Positions 50,101-54,620 of a stretch of 64,000 bases of DNA are shown here, piece after piece; within the stretch, counting starts at the first letter, position 1, and every line of letters starts with the position of its first letter. The position numbers and the translations under genes are program-made. Source of the stretch: Alligator mississippiensis (Eukaryota > Chordata > Crocodylia > Alligatoridae); NCBI RefSeq assembly GCF_030867095.1, contig NC_081824.1, positions 172,058,933-172,122,932 on the forward strand, in the 5' to 3' direction. Under the pieces are notes generated by a model. The model made no database searches. It had not been told where the DNA came from and saw only the letters and a program-made list of their open reading frames with translations.

Positions 50101-52955
50101 GCCTGTGGATCAGTCCCACACCACGGCCATATGCTGTGCCCCACACGGGCAGACCGAGGGGCACACCAAGGGCCAGATGGCAGGGCTCAGTGTGCCAGAT
50201 CCAGTCTGTGAGTCTTATGTTTGATACACCTGCTCTAAAGCTTCAACTCACAAAAGCGTTTGCTATATACATCTACTTTGGTTAGTCTATAAAGGTGCAA
50301 GTCTACCCCGCCTTCTGTTTGACTTTAGACTAACACGGCTAACTATGTCCCTCTCTCCATTTACATCCCTTACTGCATGAGTGAGGAAACTTCAGCTCGA
50401 ATTAAAACTGCATCTTGGTTTTAACACAGGCCCCTAGTCAGGTAAATTATTTGGGTACATTGAACCCACAACAGATTTTCAGCTGTGTGGATGGTAGGTG
50501 TTGTGGGCTATAAGTCAGGTAAGAGACAACTTGTGTTCAGCAAAGACACATCCATGTACATATCCCCAACCTCCAACAATCCTTGCAAAACTTCAAGCCT
50601 TTATTCACCCTTTCTACTGTATCACACAAGGACATACTAAAGTGGTGGCAAGAAAACATCTGTCAATTATGTTAGTCATCTCAGGTATCAGATAGATTTA
50701 CAGTAAATGAAAGTTAAAAAAAAAAGGAAGCTAAATTGCAGACTCCTAGAAGCAAAAGTATAGCTTGTTCCACACTTTCACAGTGCTGAGCATGCCAGCA
50801 GAGCAGATAACTAATAACAGTGAACACTGGAAGACCTAAGTCAATGTTTCTTCGGAGGTAAAATAGGTTTTTCTGTTAAGCAGTTTCTAGCTGGCTTATT
50901 CTCTCCGTTCGAACCTAACATCCAGACAATCACACTTTTCTTAATTCTCTATTTGACACTGCTTTCCCTCCATGTTAAGGGCTCCTTTCCTCAAATGTAT
51001 GGGTTGTTAGTTTTTTGTTTTGTTTTGTTTTTTTTAAGTATAAAAACTATTCCCTAGACTTCAAGCAGATGGAGTATACAGTGGTGCCAATTAGTGTATA
51101 CTCTAGGTACATACCAGGAAACTAACAGAATTAGTGTTTAATCAGTAACACACAATGGATCATGAATTAAAAGGAATTCCATGTACAGCAAGGTTAGAGG
51201 TCCCTTCCTCATGGTTGTGATGAAGCCGTGTGCTCCAAATCATGGAGGTTATGGAGTCTATAAAAATAATAATAATAACCCCATTTGCCACATGTTAAAC
51301 CAATGGTCCATGACCCATGGGCACTGACTGTGAAACCTTCTGATGTTGTCACTAGCCACAGGAAGTTTTAGTTAAAACTGAGGTTTAACAGGGAGAGTTA
51401 AATATGATACTCTCCATGGCAGGCTAGTTGTTATTGCCTACAGGTCATCATACGCTGAGGACTACTAGATTAAACGGTCTGCTAAATTTAACTGCCATAT
51501 TAAAAGGTTTCTTGATAATTAGCGATTAGTGCAACAGTTTTTACCTTTTCACCTATCCTAAGCTTCACAAAAATACAAGTGAAATTGTAAGCTTCCCACC
51601 CATGCAGGGACACATTTCTGAGCGACTCCCCTCCAAAGTGCTTGGGAGGGGTACACGTACACACACACATCAAACAAAGAAAGGGCTCAGCTTTCTCTCT
51701 GTCACCGAGAGGTCCCAAAGCATCCATGCTGGGATTAAAAAAAAAAAAAAAAGAGGAGGGAAACTGTTAGCTTTGCTACTCTCCTTTCAAAGATGGCTAG
51801 AGGAATGCATGAAGGGAGAGTTCACCAGGCTGGCTAGCTGGGGAAGAGACAGTGAAGGTGTAAAGCCTAGAGAAGCGTAGTAAGAAAAAGCAGAGACCTG
51901 TTCAACATGGAGGGGGTAACCCACCCCTTCCCAAACCAACCAGAAAATGCCTCTGTTCTCAGAGGGAATGAAAGATCTCCACCCCCATGCAAGGCTGAAG
52001 AATAGTTTTTAGGAAGCCAAATTCCTTAGGCTTGAACCCTAATCCCATAGACACAGCCCCAAAATGAGGCAGCTGCTGGTCCCGCAGTGCCTGCGGAGAA
52101 CAGGTGCTGAGCGACCGTAAGTGAACACGGGGTTCGGTCAGAGCCATCTGCCCCTTCCTCCTCCCCCTACCCCGGGGCAGGCGAGCACCCCTTTGCCCAG
52201 GGCCAGGGCACCTCCCTGGCAAAACCACCATTAACATGCTGCTCCGGTGAGCAGCTTGGGCTTTGAGGGTGTGTGCACGCGCATGCGTGAATATGTATGT
52301 GTGTCCACGTGTGTGCATGTGCACATACTTGTCTGCATGCGTATGTGTCCATGTGCATCCAGGTAGACCCATGCACGTGCAGAAGCACACGTACAAGTAT
52401 GTGTGTGCACACAGTGGTGACCTTAAGGGAGGGCAAGCCAGGCGGCTGCCCCGGGCCCCACACTTTTGGGGGCCCCAAAATTTTGCAACAAGCATTGGAC
52501 TTCATCAGAACTAAGCCTGTAAGGGACTGCAAATGACTCTTGCCCAGGCCGCAACAACCCCAAGGCCACCCCTGGCGCACATATGTGTATGTGCATGAGT
52601 ATGTGCATAAGTGTGTGGGCGCAGGTGCGTGCACACGTTGGCACATCCGTGCGGGGGGAGCGCTGTGCCCCGCGCCTTCCCCGCGGCGGCACCTGCCCGC
52701 TCGGGCCCGGGCCCCGGCGCGAGGCCACCTCCGCCCGCCCGGCCTCCCTCCCCCCCGCCGCGCCCTCACCTGCAGGATCTTGTCCAGCCCCTCCTGGCCC
52801 AGGCACGGGAACTCCTTGAGCAGCTGCGACTTCTGCAGCTTGTAGGCGTCCGTGGCCAACCGCCAGTTGGGCTCCTCCAGCACCTCGAAGATCGCCGCCC
52901 CGATGGACAGGTAGAAGATGATGGCAGAAGTCAGCAAGGGGCCGCGGTCCACCAT
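4949..52955 (-). CDS. KCNK5: KCNK5 (TASK-2) two-pore-domain potassium channel, complete, 5 coding exons
   Basis: The joined coding sequence (52955-52770, 11756-11645, 10004-9838, 7639-7471, 5769-4949) is 1455 nt and encodes 484 residues; human KCNK5 has 499. It is a K2P leak K+ channel of the plasma membrane that acts as a dimer. The family is opened by alkaline pH and serves renal bicarbonate handling, cell-volume control and CO2/pH sensing. Seen: M1 about 5-25; a long extracellular cap with sequon N77-N-T; pore 1 TTIGYG 97-102; M2 about 112-132; M3 about 160-182; pore 2 TTIGFG 202-207; M4 about 226-248; then a cytosolic tail of about 235 residues. R224 (extracellular pH sensor), K245 (intracellular pH sensor), K257-K258 (G-beta-gamma site) and T108 (changed in Balkan nephropathy families) sit at the human numbers. 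All introns are GT-AG. No frameshift or stop was found. Confidence 0.97.
6335..6400 (+). repeat. MIR-like SINE fragment
   Basis: TTTCTCACATCTGAAAAATG followed by GGGACCCTGTTTACCTAG resembles the 3' half of MIR (TTCTCATCTGTAAAATGGGG...TACCT). Short and diverged. Confidence 0.4.
6951..6972. repeat. Homopolymer T22
   Basis: An uninterrupted run of 22 T on the plus strand inside intron 4. Confidence 0.95.
7471..7639 (-). CDS. KCNK5: KCNK5 coding exon 4 (residues 156-211 plus 1 nt)
   Basis: Encodes [11 protein letters not shown] through FGDFVA: helix M3 (about 160-182), the pore-2 helix and the second filter TTIGFGD (202-208). The acceptor is CTTCCCAG|AGGCAA and the donor GCTG|GTCAGT (phase 1). 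It is nearly identical to other vertebrate KCNK5 in this stretch, as expected for the pore. Confidence 0.96.
8081..8108. repeat. Homopolymer A28
   Basis: A run of 28 A. No clear retroelement body lies directly upstream, so it may be a microsatellite and not a SINE tail. Confidence 0.95.
8583..8877 (-). mobile_element. Palindrome-rich MITE, copy A (reverse orientation)
   Basis: Starts GGGCTCCTACACACATG and ends GCGCATCTAAAAATACCCC, an imperfect terminal inverted repeat. Inside are GCAGACTCATTAATTGAGTC and CTGCTGGAGCATGG, then a degenerate AACTATAGTTTAAAG block and a GGCTTGCTAATTAAAGC block. The same modules in reverse order occur at 15446, 20223 and 61707, and in the same order at 23752. Non-autonomous, no ORF. 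Confidence 0.75.
8900..8985 (+). repeat. Ancient amniote interspersed repeat fragment
   Basis: CCCAGTCATGACCTACTGTG followed by CAAGGTGCTGTACAAAC resembles a widespread old amniote repeat (...GTGCTAGGCGCTGTACAAAC). Family assignment is from memory of its look only. Confidence 0.35.
8985..9680 (+). mobile_element. CR1 LINE 3' end (5'-truncated)
   Basis: Carries the CR1-type end of ORF2 and 3' UTR: GGAAGTGTTCAAGAAGAGGT, then GGTCAGACCGATTGCCATAT and TCAGGAAGGAATTTTACCCC, and the terminal block GGATGGCCTCTAAGGGTCCT followed by TTCCAGCCCTACTTCTCTAT. It ends in the degenerate ATGATTAGTCTATGA tail. No coding capacity remains. Confidence 0.8.
9838..10004 (-). CDS. KCNK5: KCNK5 coding exon 3 (residues 100-155)
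   Basis: Completes the first selectivity filter (G-YGN) and continues [11 protein letters not shown] into helix M2 (about 112-132) and the M2-M3 linker that ends [10 protein letters not shown]108 is conserved. The acceptor is CTTTTTCAG|GATATGG and the donor AGCCTG|GTATGT. Length is 2 + 165 nt, which restores phase 0. Confidence 0.96.
10005..11644 (-). other. KCNK5: KCNK5 intron 2
   Basis: 1.6 kb with GT-AG borders. No mobile element or RNA gene is recognised. Confidence 0.85.
11645..11756 (-). CDS. KCNK5: KCNK5 coding exon 2 (residues 63-99 plus 1 nt)
   Basis: Encodes [10 protein letters not shown] through ATVITTI plus the first base of the Gly100 codon. It carries the cap-to-pore linker, the N-glycosylation sequon N77-N78-T79 and the pore-1 helix. 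The acceptor is TTATTTGTAG|GTAGTA; using the second GTAG instead would break the frame. The donor ATTG|GTGGGT lies inside the first glycine codon of the GYG filter, an intron position typical of the K2P family. Confidence 0.96.
13161..13481. mobile_element. hAT-like MITE (305 bp) with 8-bp target duplication
   Basis: The element body is 13169-13473. Terminal inverted repeats CAGGGCCAGTCCAA and TTGGACCAGCCCTG match at 12 of 14 positions. Flanking 8-mers are CAAATCAG and CAAACCAA (6 of 8). The left part (GGCAGTCACCTAGGGTGCC, then TTTGGGGGGCGCCAAAATT) resembles the element at 52412-52574, so they appear to be one family. Confidence 0.75.
13898..13920. repeat. (AAAT)n microsatellite
   Basis: About six AAAT units. 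Confidence 0.9.
14720..15390. repeat. Pair of ~30-bp direct repeats bounding 0.6 kb
   Basis: TTTTTTCTTTGTTTGGCTAC followed by TGAACAACAG (14720-14749) recurs as TTTTTTCTTTGTTTTGCTAC followed by TGAACAGCAG (15361-15390), with two mismatches. Both follow a TCAAC context. The DNA between is AT-rich and has a T18 run (15003-15020) and inverted TTTTGTTTCAAAACAAAA-type segments near 15260. Confidence 0.7.
15446..15777 (+). mobile_element. Palindrome-rich MITE, copy B
   Basis: Ends are GAGGCGTCTTTACACCTGCT and CATGTCTACATGCACCC. The first hairpin, CTTTAATTAGAGTGGCT then AGCCACTCTAACTAAAG (about 15479-15517), is nearly perfect. It then carries the paired block TTTAACTAAAGTGCCCCTGC / GCCATTTTGAAG and a right end GTGCTAATTAGCACACTCCA. 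Here the central block is duplicated (two AAAGTGCCCC...GCCATTTTGAAG units). Confidence 0.8.
17167..17662. mobile_element. Hairpin-rich MITE-like element
   Basis: Two strong hairpins: a 22-bp stem at 17272-17328 (TTTACTCTGCAGCAGGGTAG and its complement, 20 of 22 paired), which itself overlaps the small palindrome GAGTAAACTAATTTACTC, and an 18-bp stem built from GGCTGGGGCACAAGGGTG and CATCCTTGTGCCTCAGCC (16 of 18). Ends are GGCACATCTATGAGACATTT and a segment ending ACTCCACATATAGGCACGGC, roughly inverted. No ORF. Exact borders are uncertain. Confidence 0.6.
18775..18895 (+). repeat. MIR-like SINE fragment
   Basis: CTAACCTCTCAATAACTCAC, ATTCTTCATCTTTAAAATGA and CACAGGGATGTGGCAAGAAG follow the MIR order (TTAACCTCT...TTCATCTGTAAAATGG...CATAGGGTTGT). 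Confidence 0.6.
20223..20554 (+). mobile_element. Palindrome-rich MITE, copy C (clearest copy)
   Basis: Ends GGGTCTCTGCACATGCTC and CATGTGTACAGGTGCCC are inverted. Module 1 is the hairpin CTTTAATTAGAGCGGCTCT / AGAGCTGCTCTAATTAAAG (20262-20300). Module 2 is CACTTTAACTAAAGCTCGTT / AATGAGCTTTAGTTAAAATG. Module 3 is the pair GCATTTCAAAATAGCAG / CTGCCATTTTGAAACGC. Module 4 is GCTAATTAGCACACTCCAGC. It is almost entirely potential hairpin. Confidence 0.85.
21530..21584. repeat. Compound (AG)n(AC)n(CCCA)n microsatellite
   Basis: Runs of AG, then AC, then CCCA units in direct succession. Confidence 0.9.
23749..24044 (-). mobile_element. Palindrome-rich MITE, copy D, with TTA flanks
   Basis: The element is 23752-24041 and has TTA directly on both sides, the target duplication expected of PIF/Harbinger insertions. 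Ends are GGGCTCCTATACACACGTGC and AACACATGTAAAAATGCCC. Modules run in reverse order relative to copies B, C and E: GCTCAATTAATCGAGTCTGC at the left, CTTTTAATTTATGCAGCTCA at the right. Confidence 0.8.
24768..24962. mobile_element. Probable hAT-like MITE fragment
   Basis: CAGTTGAGTAGGCCAGATGT, GGCCCACAGAGCCATTTTAT and CCAGCCTGCAGAACCAGGGG match the style of the element at 53829 (GGGCCAAGTCTCCCAGAGCC, CATTTCATTCAGCCCACCAG). The right end CCTCTACTG is only a weak inverse of the left end and no target duplication is visible. Confidence 0.45.
25310..25415 (+). repeat. Ancient amniote interspersed repeat fragment
   Basis: CTCCCTGCCTTGAAGAGCTT followed by ACAATCAAAATTAGATG resembles the common amniote motif CTGCCCCAAAGAGCTTACAATCT. 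Possibly the same family as 8900-8985. Confidence 0.35.
25892..25911. repeat. (CT)n microsatellite
   Basis: About ten CT units. Confidence 0.9.
26795..29481 (+). mobile_element. CR1 LINE, 5'-truncated, coding for EN (partial) and RT remnants, interrupted by a hAT-like MITE
   Basis: A non-LTR retrotransposon. Near 26825 the EN motif LGDFNHPY is readable, followed by [12 protein letters not shown] sequence. Around 27808-28014 the RT block [20 protein letters not shown] is intact for 68 codons, then [20 protein letters not shown] (about 28237-28296) and [20 protein letters not shown]. The catalytic ADD of the RT is changed to AGD (Gly at 28328-28330), and several frameshifts and stops separate the blocks, so it is dead. 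The 3' end GACTAGATGACCTCCTGAAG and CCCTTCCAACCCCAGC ending TTCTATAATTC is standard CR1. A MITE with 8-bp duplication sits at 28616-28882. Confidence 0.93.
28608..28890. mobile_element. hAT-like MITE (267 bp) with perfect 8-bp target duplication, nested in CR1
   Basis: The body is 28616-28882. It begins TAGGGGTAGGCAAC and ends GTTGCTGACCCCTG (12 of 14 inverted). The 8-mer TACTAGGC occurs directly on both sides (28608-28615 and 28883-28890). The interior is GC-rich and has no transposase ORF. It interrupts the CR1 between the RT region and the 3' tail, so it is younger than the CR1. Confidence 0.92.
32650..32720 (-). repeat. MIR-like SINE fragment
   Basis: CCCATTTTACAGATAAGGAA, then ATGAAGGTAGAAAGGTTAAG and TGACTTGTTCAAG, is the reverse complement of the MIR core (CTTGGGCAAGTCACTTAACC...TTCCTCATCTGTAAAATGGG). 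This is the best-preserved MIR-like copy here. Confidence 0.75.
33715..34085. repeat. GC-rich unclassified repeat with internal duplication
   Basis: A unit of about 45-50 bp, ATCTGCTGCTCCGCGTTCTT..., is repeated as ATCTGCTGCTCTGCCTTCTG. Base composition is unlike the AT-rich flanks and similar to the hAT-like MITE interiors. Left or right ends were not identified. Confidence 0.45.
35054..35291. mobile_element. hAT-like MITE (222 bp) with 8-bp target duplication
   Basis: The body is 35062-35283. Ends CAACGGTTTTCAAACTT and AGTTTGAAAACTACTG are inverted. Flanking 8-mers are CTCTAGGC and CTCTAAGC (7 of 8). The interior has CCATGGAACCC and its near inverse, as in Charlie-like hAT derivatives. Confidence 0.85.
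41685..41830 (+). repeat. MIR-like SINE fragment
   Basis: GTGGGTTCTATTCCTAGCTC followed by TGCAACCTCAGACATGACAC resembles the MIR 5' part (GGGTTCTAGTCCCAGCTCTGCCAC). Confidence 0.55.
43852..43869. repeat. Homopolymer T18
   Basis: A run of 18 T. Confidence 0.9.
43960..44110 (+). mobile_element. hAT-like MITE, left part only
   Basis: AAAGGGTCGGCAACCTATGG followed by CCTATTGGCTGAATCTGGCC resembles the left end and first internal segment of CAGGGGTCGGCAACC-type hAT derivatives. The right terminal repeat was not found, so it is probably truncated. Confidence 0.5.
45113..45148. repeat. Imperfect palindrome (15-bp stem)
   Basis: GGGTAGATAGTATCC and GGATACCATCTATCC face each other across a short AT loop. 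Pieces of the same word recur just beyond (ATAGAGGATACTATAT). Function unknown. Confidence 0.7.
45780..46420. other. GC-rich block without recognised gene or element
   Basis: Base composition is higher in G+C than the flanks. A 128-codon plus-strand ORF (46016-46402) is Ser/Pro/Leu-rich with no domain. Probably an old repeat, not proven. Confidence 0.3.
47259..47400 (-). mobile_element. Penelope-like element 3' tail, solo copy
   Basis: On the minus strand it reads GCCTGAAGAAGGGTGTTTGT, GCCTGAAAGCTTGGAACAAA, then TTGGTCTAATAAAAGATATC and ends CAAAGAACCTTGTC. The same blocks in the same order follow the GIY-YIG ORF at 60551-60660, which identifies the family. Confidence 0.75.
48251..49271. mobile_element. 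hAT-like MITE 1 (about 1.0 kb), GC-rich, internally repetitive
   Basis: The body is 48258-49263. The left end CTGGGGTGGGCAA and right end TTGCCCACTCCTG are inverted. TTCTAGA flanks both sides (7 bp, with an eighth mismatching or shifted base). It contains a perfect 23-bp inverted repeat (48479-48501 and 48606-48628) and a degenerate direct repeat of about 245 bp (GGATCATGGCTTTGCCCC near 48585, AGATCATGGCTCTGCCCC near 48829). ORFs of up to 154 codons occur in several frames and are composition artefacts. Confidence 0.8.
49358..50240. mobile_element. hAT-like MITE 2 (867 bp), GC-rich, with 8-bp target duplication
   Basis: The body is 49366-50232. Ends CAGGGGTGCCAAAC and GTTTGATACACCTG are inverted. 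Flanks CTGTAAAG and CTCTAAAG agree at 7 of 8. Internal degenerate repeats carry CAGTCTGGGACCTATGCCAC / CTAGTCTGGGACCTGTGCTG. About 175 bp near its right end (49912-50085) resembles 49027-49200 of MITE 1 (for example GGCTGCACCCCAYA.CTGGGCC), so the two are related. The 223-codon ORF at 49540-50211 is not a gene. Confidence 0.85.
51004..51037. repeat. T-rich (GTTTT)n low-complexity run
   Basis: Several TTTTG units followed by T8. Confidence 0.8.
52268..52645. repeat. Alternating TG/CA tract, split by a MITE
   Basis: Degenerate (TG)n/(CA)n with CGTG and GCATGTGCA steps at 52268-52411 and again at 52575-52645, starting only about 125 bp from exon 1 in intron 1. Alternating purine-pyrimidine DNA can adopt Z-form. 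The gap is the MITE at 52412-52574. Confidence 0.75.
52412..52574. mobile_element. hAT-like MITE (163 bp), same family as 13169-13473
   Basis: Ends CAGTGGTGACCTTAAGG and CCCCAAGGCCACCCCTG are inverted (13 of 17). Flanks are related (TGTGCACA / GGCGCACA, 6 of 8 with one base of border uncertainty). Shared interior with 13169: AAGCCAGGCGGCTGCCCCGG and TTTTGGGGGCCCCAAAATTT. Confidence 0.7.
52770..52955 (-). CDS. KCNK5: KCNK5 coding exon 1 (residues 1-62)
   Basis: Encodes MVDRGPLL through GLDKILQ: the short cytosolic N-terminus, helix M1 (about 5-25) and the first part of the extracellular cap helix. The start ATG is at 52955-52953 in a strong Kozak context (A at -3, G at +4), and the protein starts like known KCNK5. 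The donor is CTGCAG|GTGAG and the exon is exactly 62 codons (phase 0). The exon is very GC-rich and lies inside the CpG island. Confidence 0.97.
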
Positions 52956-53059
52956 GCTGCCGGCGCCGGCCCGGGTCGCAGCCGCAAGAGGGGGCGCCTC
53001 TCCCGCCTGCCCCTGCCCCTGCCCCAGCACCGCTCTCTGCCCCGCTCCTTCCTTCCCGC

Positions 53060-53099
53060 CCGCTCGCTCGCTCGCTGCCTCTGCCTCGCTCGCTCGCTC
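53060..53099. repeat. (GCTC)n microsatellite in the 5' flank or 5' UTR
   Basis: Two runs of CGCTCGCT units (53060-53076, 53087-53099) separated by TGCCTCTGCC, within the CpG island. Confidence 0.85.
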
Positions 53100-53162
53100 T
53101 CCCCACCCACTCTCTCCTCCCTCTTTCCCTCCCCTCTGCCTCCTTTCCCCCTCCTCCTCCTT
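53096..53162. repeat. Pyrimidine tract (purine on the coding strand)
   Basis: About 65 nt of almost pure C/T on the plus strand (CTCTCCTCCCTCTTTCCCTC ...), so GA-rich on the KCNK5 strand. Such tracts near promoters can form triplex (H-DNA) or bind GAGA/MAZ-type factors. Confidence 0.7.
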
Positions 53163-53310
53163 TGTATTTGAATTTGGTGCCCTCCCTGCTCCCCGCCCCC
53201 GGGCGGTGCATGCGGGCAGCTCCCTGCCTGCCCGGGCTCGGCAGCCCCCAGCCTCGGCCAGGGCGGCCCTCTGCCTGTGGCTGGGGAGAGGGGGCAGCCT
53301 GGCCTCTCAA

Positions 53311-53828
53311 GCTGGGGTAGAGCAGCAAAAGCAAACGAAAAAGAAAGTGGGGAATGAGGCATCTCACTTCTGTGAGGACTGGTGGTGGCTCCACACACAA
53401 GTGGAGGCAGCCCTCCCCAGTTCAAGAAGGCCAGTACATCTTGAGCCCCTGGGATGAGGAGAGGTTGTGGGTGGGGGCAGAGGCGTGGCTCTGCTCGGGG
53501 AGAGGCTGAGGCAAGGGATGAACCTTCACTAGAAAAGGTTTTGTGAGACAGCTGGGCTCCCCCCCCATCCAGCAAAGTCACCTGGAATTTGTCTCTTGCT
53601 AGGCCATTCTGGGACATGGGTCAAAGCCCACCAAGCAGAGCTATAAGCCCCCCTTGGTGATGGCGGGGAGGAGGGCACCATGAACAGGAACAAAGCCAGG
53701 AGGGTCTGCAAAAGAAAACAGAGGAAGTGGTCTGCCAAGCTTCCCACCATTGTGCCGCTTGTGTGTGGCAGGATTGCAAAGCTCTTCAGGGAAGAGACTC
53801 ACTCTTTCTGTTGGGAAAGGCTCCAGAA
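53311..53828. other. 5' flank of KCNK5, no element recognised
   Basis: Moderately GC-rich flank. Minus-strand ORFs overlapping it (for example 52931-53617) come from base composition and show no domain. Confidence 0.5.
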
Positions 53829-54127
53829 CAGGGGAGCACAACCCCCAACCTGTGGGCCAAGTCTCCCAGAGCCATTTCATTCAGCCCACCAGGCCCCTCC
53901 TCCCCAGCTGAAAATTTGGCGGCAGGGAAGTGGTGGCAACATTAACTGCCACTCCCCTGCTGCCCAATTTCCAGACCCATGGGGGCAGCCTGATAGCATG
54001 ACCCTGCATGCTGGATCAGATGCATGGGACTGTGGCAGCTCAGGGCCCTGTTACAGACACTGACCCTGCTTTGGAACTGGCCCATGGGCCAACCCTGCCC
54101 CACGAGGCTAAAGGTTGAGCACCAGTG
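53829..54127. mobile_element. hAT-like MITE (299 bp), degenerate
   Basis: Left end CAGGGGAGCACAACC and right end GGTTGAGCACCAGTG are roughly inverted. Flanking 8-mers CTCCAGAA and CCCTGGAA agree at 5 of 8, suggesting an old insertion. The interior has GTGGGCCAAGTCTCCCAGAG and GGCCCATGGGCCAACCCTG. Confidence 0.6.
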
Positions 54128-54414
54128 CCCTGGAAGGTTTTGTATGTTTTGAACAACAAGCCTGCTTGTGGCTTTCCATGAGACCCAAAAGCTTCCAGCT
54201 TGAGGCACAGCTTGTTCGTAACACTTATCTCAGGGTTGTGCTCACAGTGGTTGCTCCCCTCCTTCTGAAGAGGGGATGAAAGAGAGAAGAAAAGCTGTTG
54301 TATCTCTGTTGGGTGAATGGGGATCCGGGAACATGCAATAGACTGAGAAAATTCAGGCCCCTGCTGTATTCACCAGTATTGCTGTGTGTGATGCTCTAAT
54401 GTCAGAGTACTGCT

Positions 54415-54620
54415 CACATGCTCTACTAGAAAAATCAGCTTTTTATGCACAGTGGTCATTCTAGCCCTTCTGAGTGAAAAGCTGTTCTGGCAAAAGCAGC
54501 TTTGCCAGAGTCACTGCATCTATGCTAAGAGCTTTTGACAGGACAGGTATGTCAGGTAGGGATCATGCCCCAGGCAGCTGAGCTTTGCTGGCAAAAGTTT
54601 GTAGTGCAGACGTGGCCCAG
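54415..54620. repeat. Possible DNA-transposon fragment
   Basis: Words such as GGCAAAAGCAGCTTTGCCAG (itself palindromic) and GCTGGCAAAAGTTTGTAGTG followed by CAGACGTGGCCC resemble reptile MITEs that end in TGTAGACATGGCC. Borders not found. Confidence 0.35.

Larger units (their letters stand above)
48200..50360. mobile_element. Composite: two inverted Penelope-type tails carrying two hAT-like MITEs
   Basis: The left arm is a minus-strand tail in two pieces (about 48200-48257 and 49264-49357), the right arm a plus-strand tail (50241-50345). Arms share CTACTTTGGTTA, then TCTATAAAGGTGCAAGTCTA versus TCTAGAAGATGCAAATCCA. MITE 1 (48258-49263) splits the left arm and MITE 2 (49366-50232) sits at the arm junction. 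Removing both reconnects the tails. Confidence 0.75.
11757..52769 (-). other. KCNK5: KCNK5 intron 1 (41 kb)
   Basis: The intron joins the promoter exon to the pore exons, and a large first intron is usual for KCNK5. Most repeats of the window lie here and are listed separately. Blocks without a recognised element include 11757-13168, 15778-17166, 18900-20222, 20555-23748 (apart from one microsatellite), 29482-32649, 32721-33714, 35284-41684 and 50361-52267 (apart from short A/T-rich runs). Confidence 0.9.
52650..53310 (-). promoter_or_regulatory. KCNK5: KCNK5 CpG-island promoter and 5' UTR
   Basis: Dense CpG around and upstream of exon 1, in contrast with the AT-rich remainder. No TATA box lies upstream of the ATG. 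A GC box (GGGGGCGGGG on the minus strand, about 53191-53200) fits Sp1-type, dispersed initiation. The exact transcription start cannot be read from sequence. Confidence 0.75.

Noticed and set aside
48148..50211. Several overlapping ORFs of 100-223 codons on both strands
   Set aside because: They fall inside two GC-rich hAT-like MITEs with internal repeats; low stop-codon frequency comes from composition, and there is no domain or splice structure.
52956..53030. In-frame 25-codon N-terminal extension of KCNK5 exon 1
   Set aside because: The apparent upstream start is GTG, not ATG; the extension is Gln/Gly/Ala-rich and known KCNK5 proteins begin at MVDRG, which here has a strong Kozak context.
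52423..53617. Long minus-strand ORFs (up to 325 codons) around exon 1
   Set aside because: They are alternative frames across the CpG island and 5' flank; Arg/Gly/Pro/Ala-rich translations without homology.
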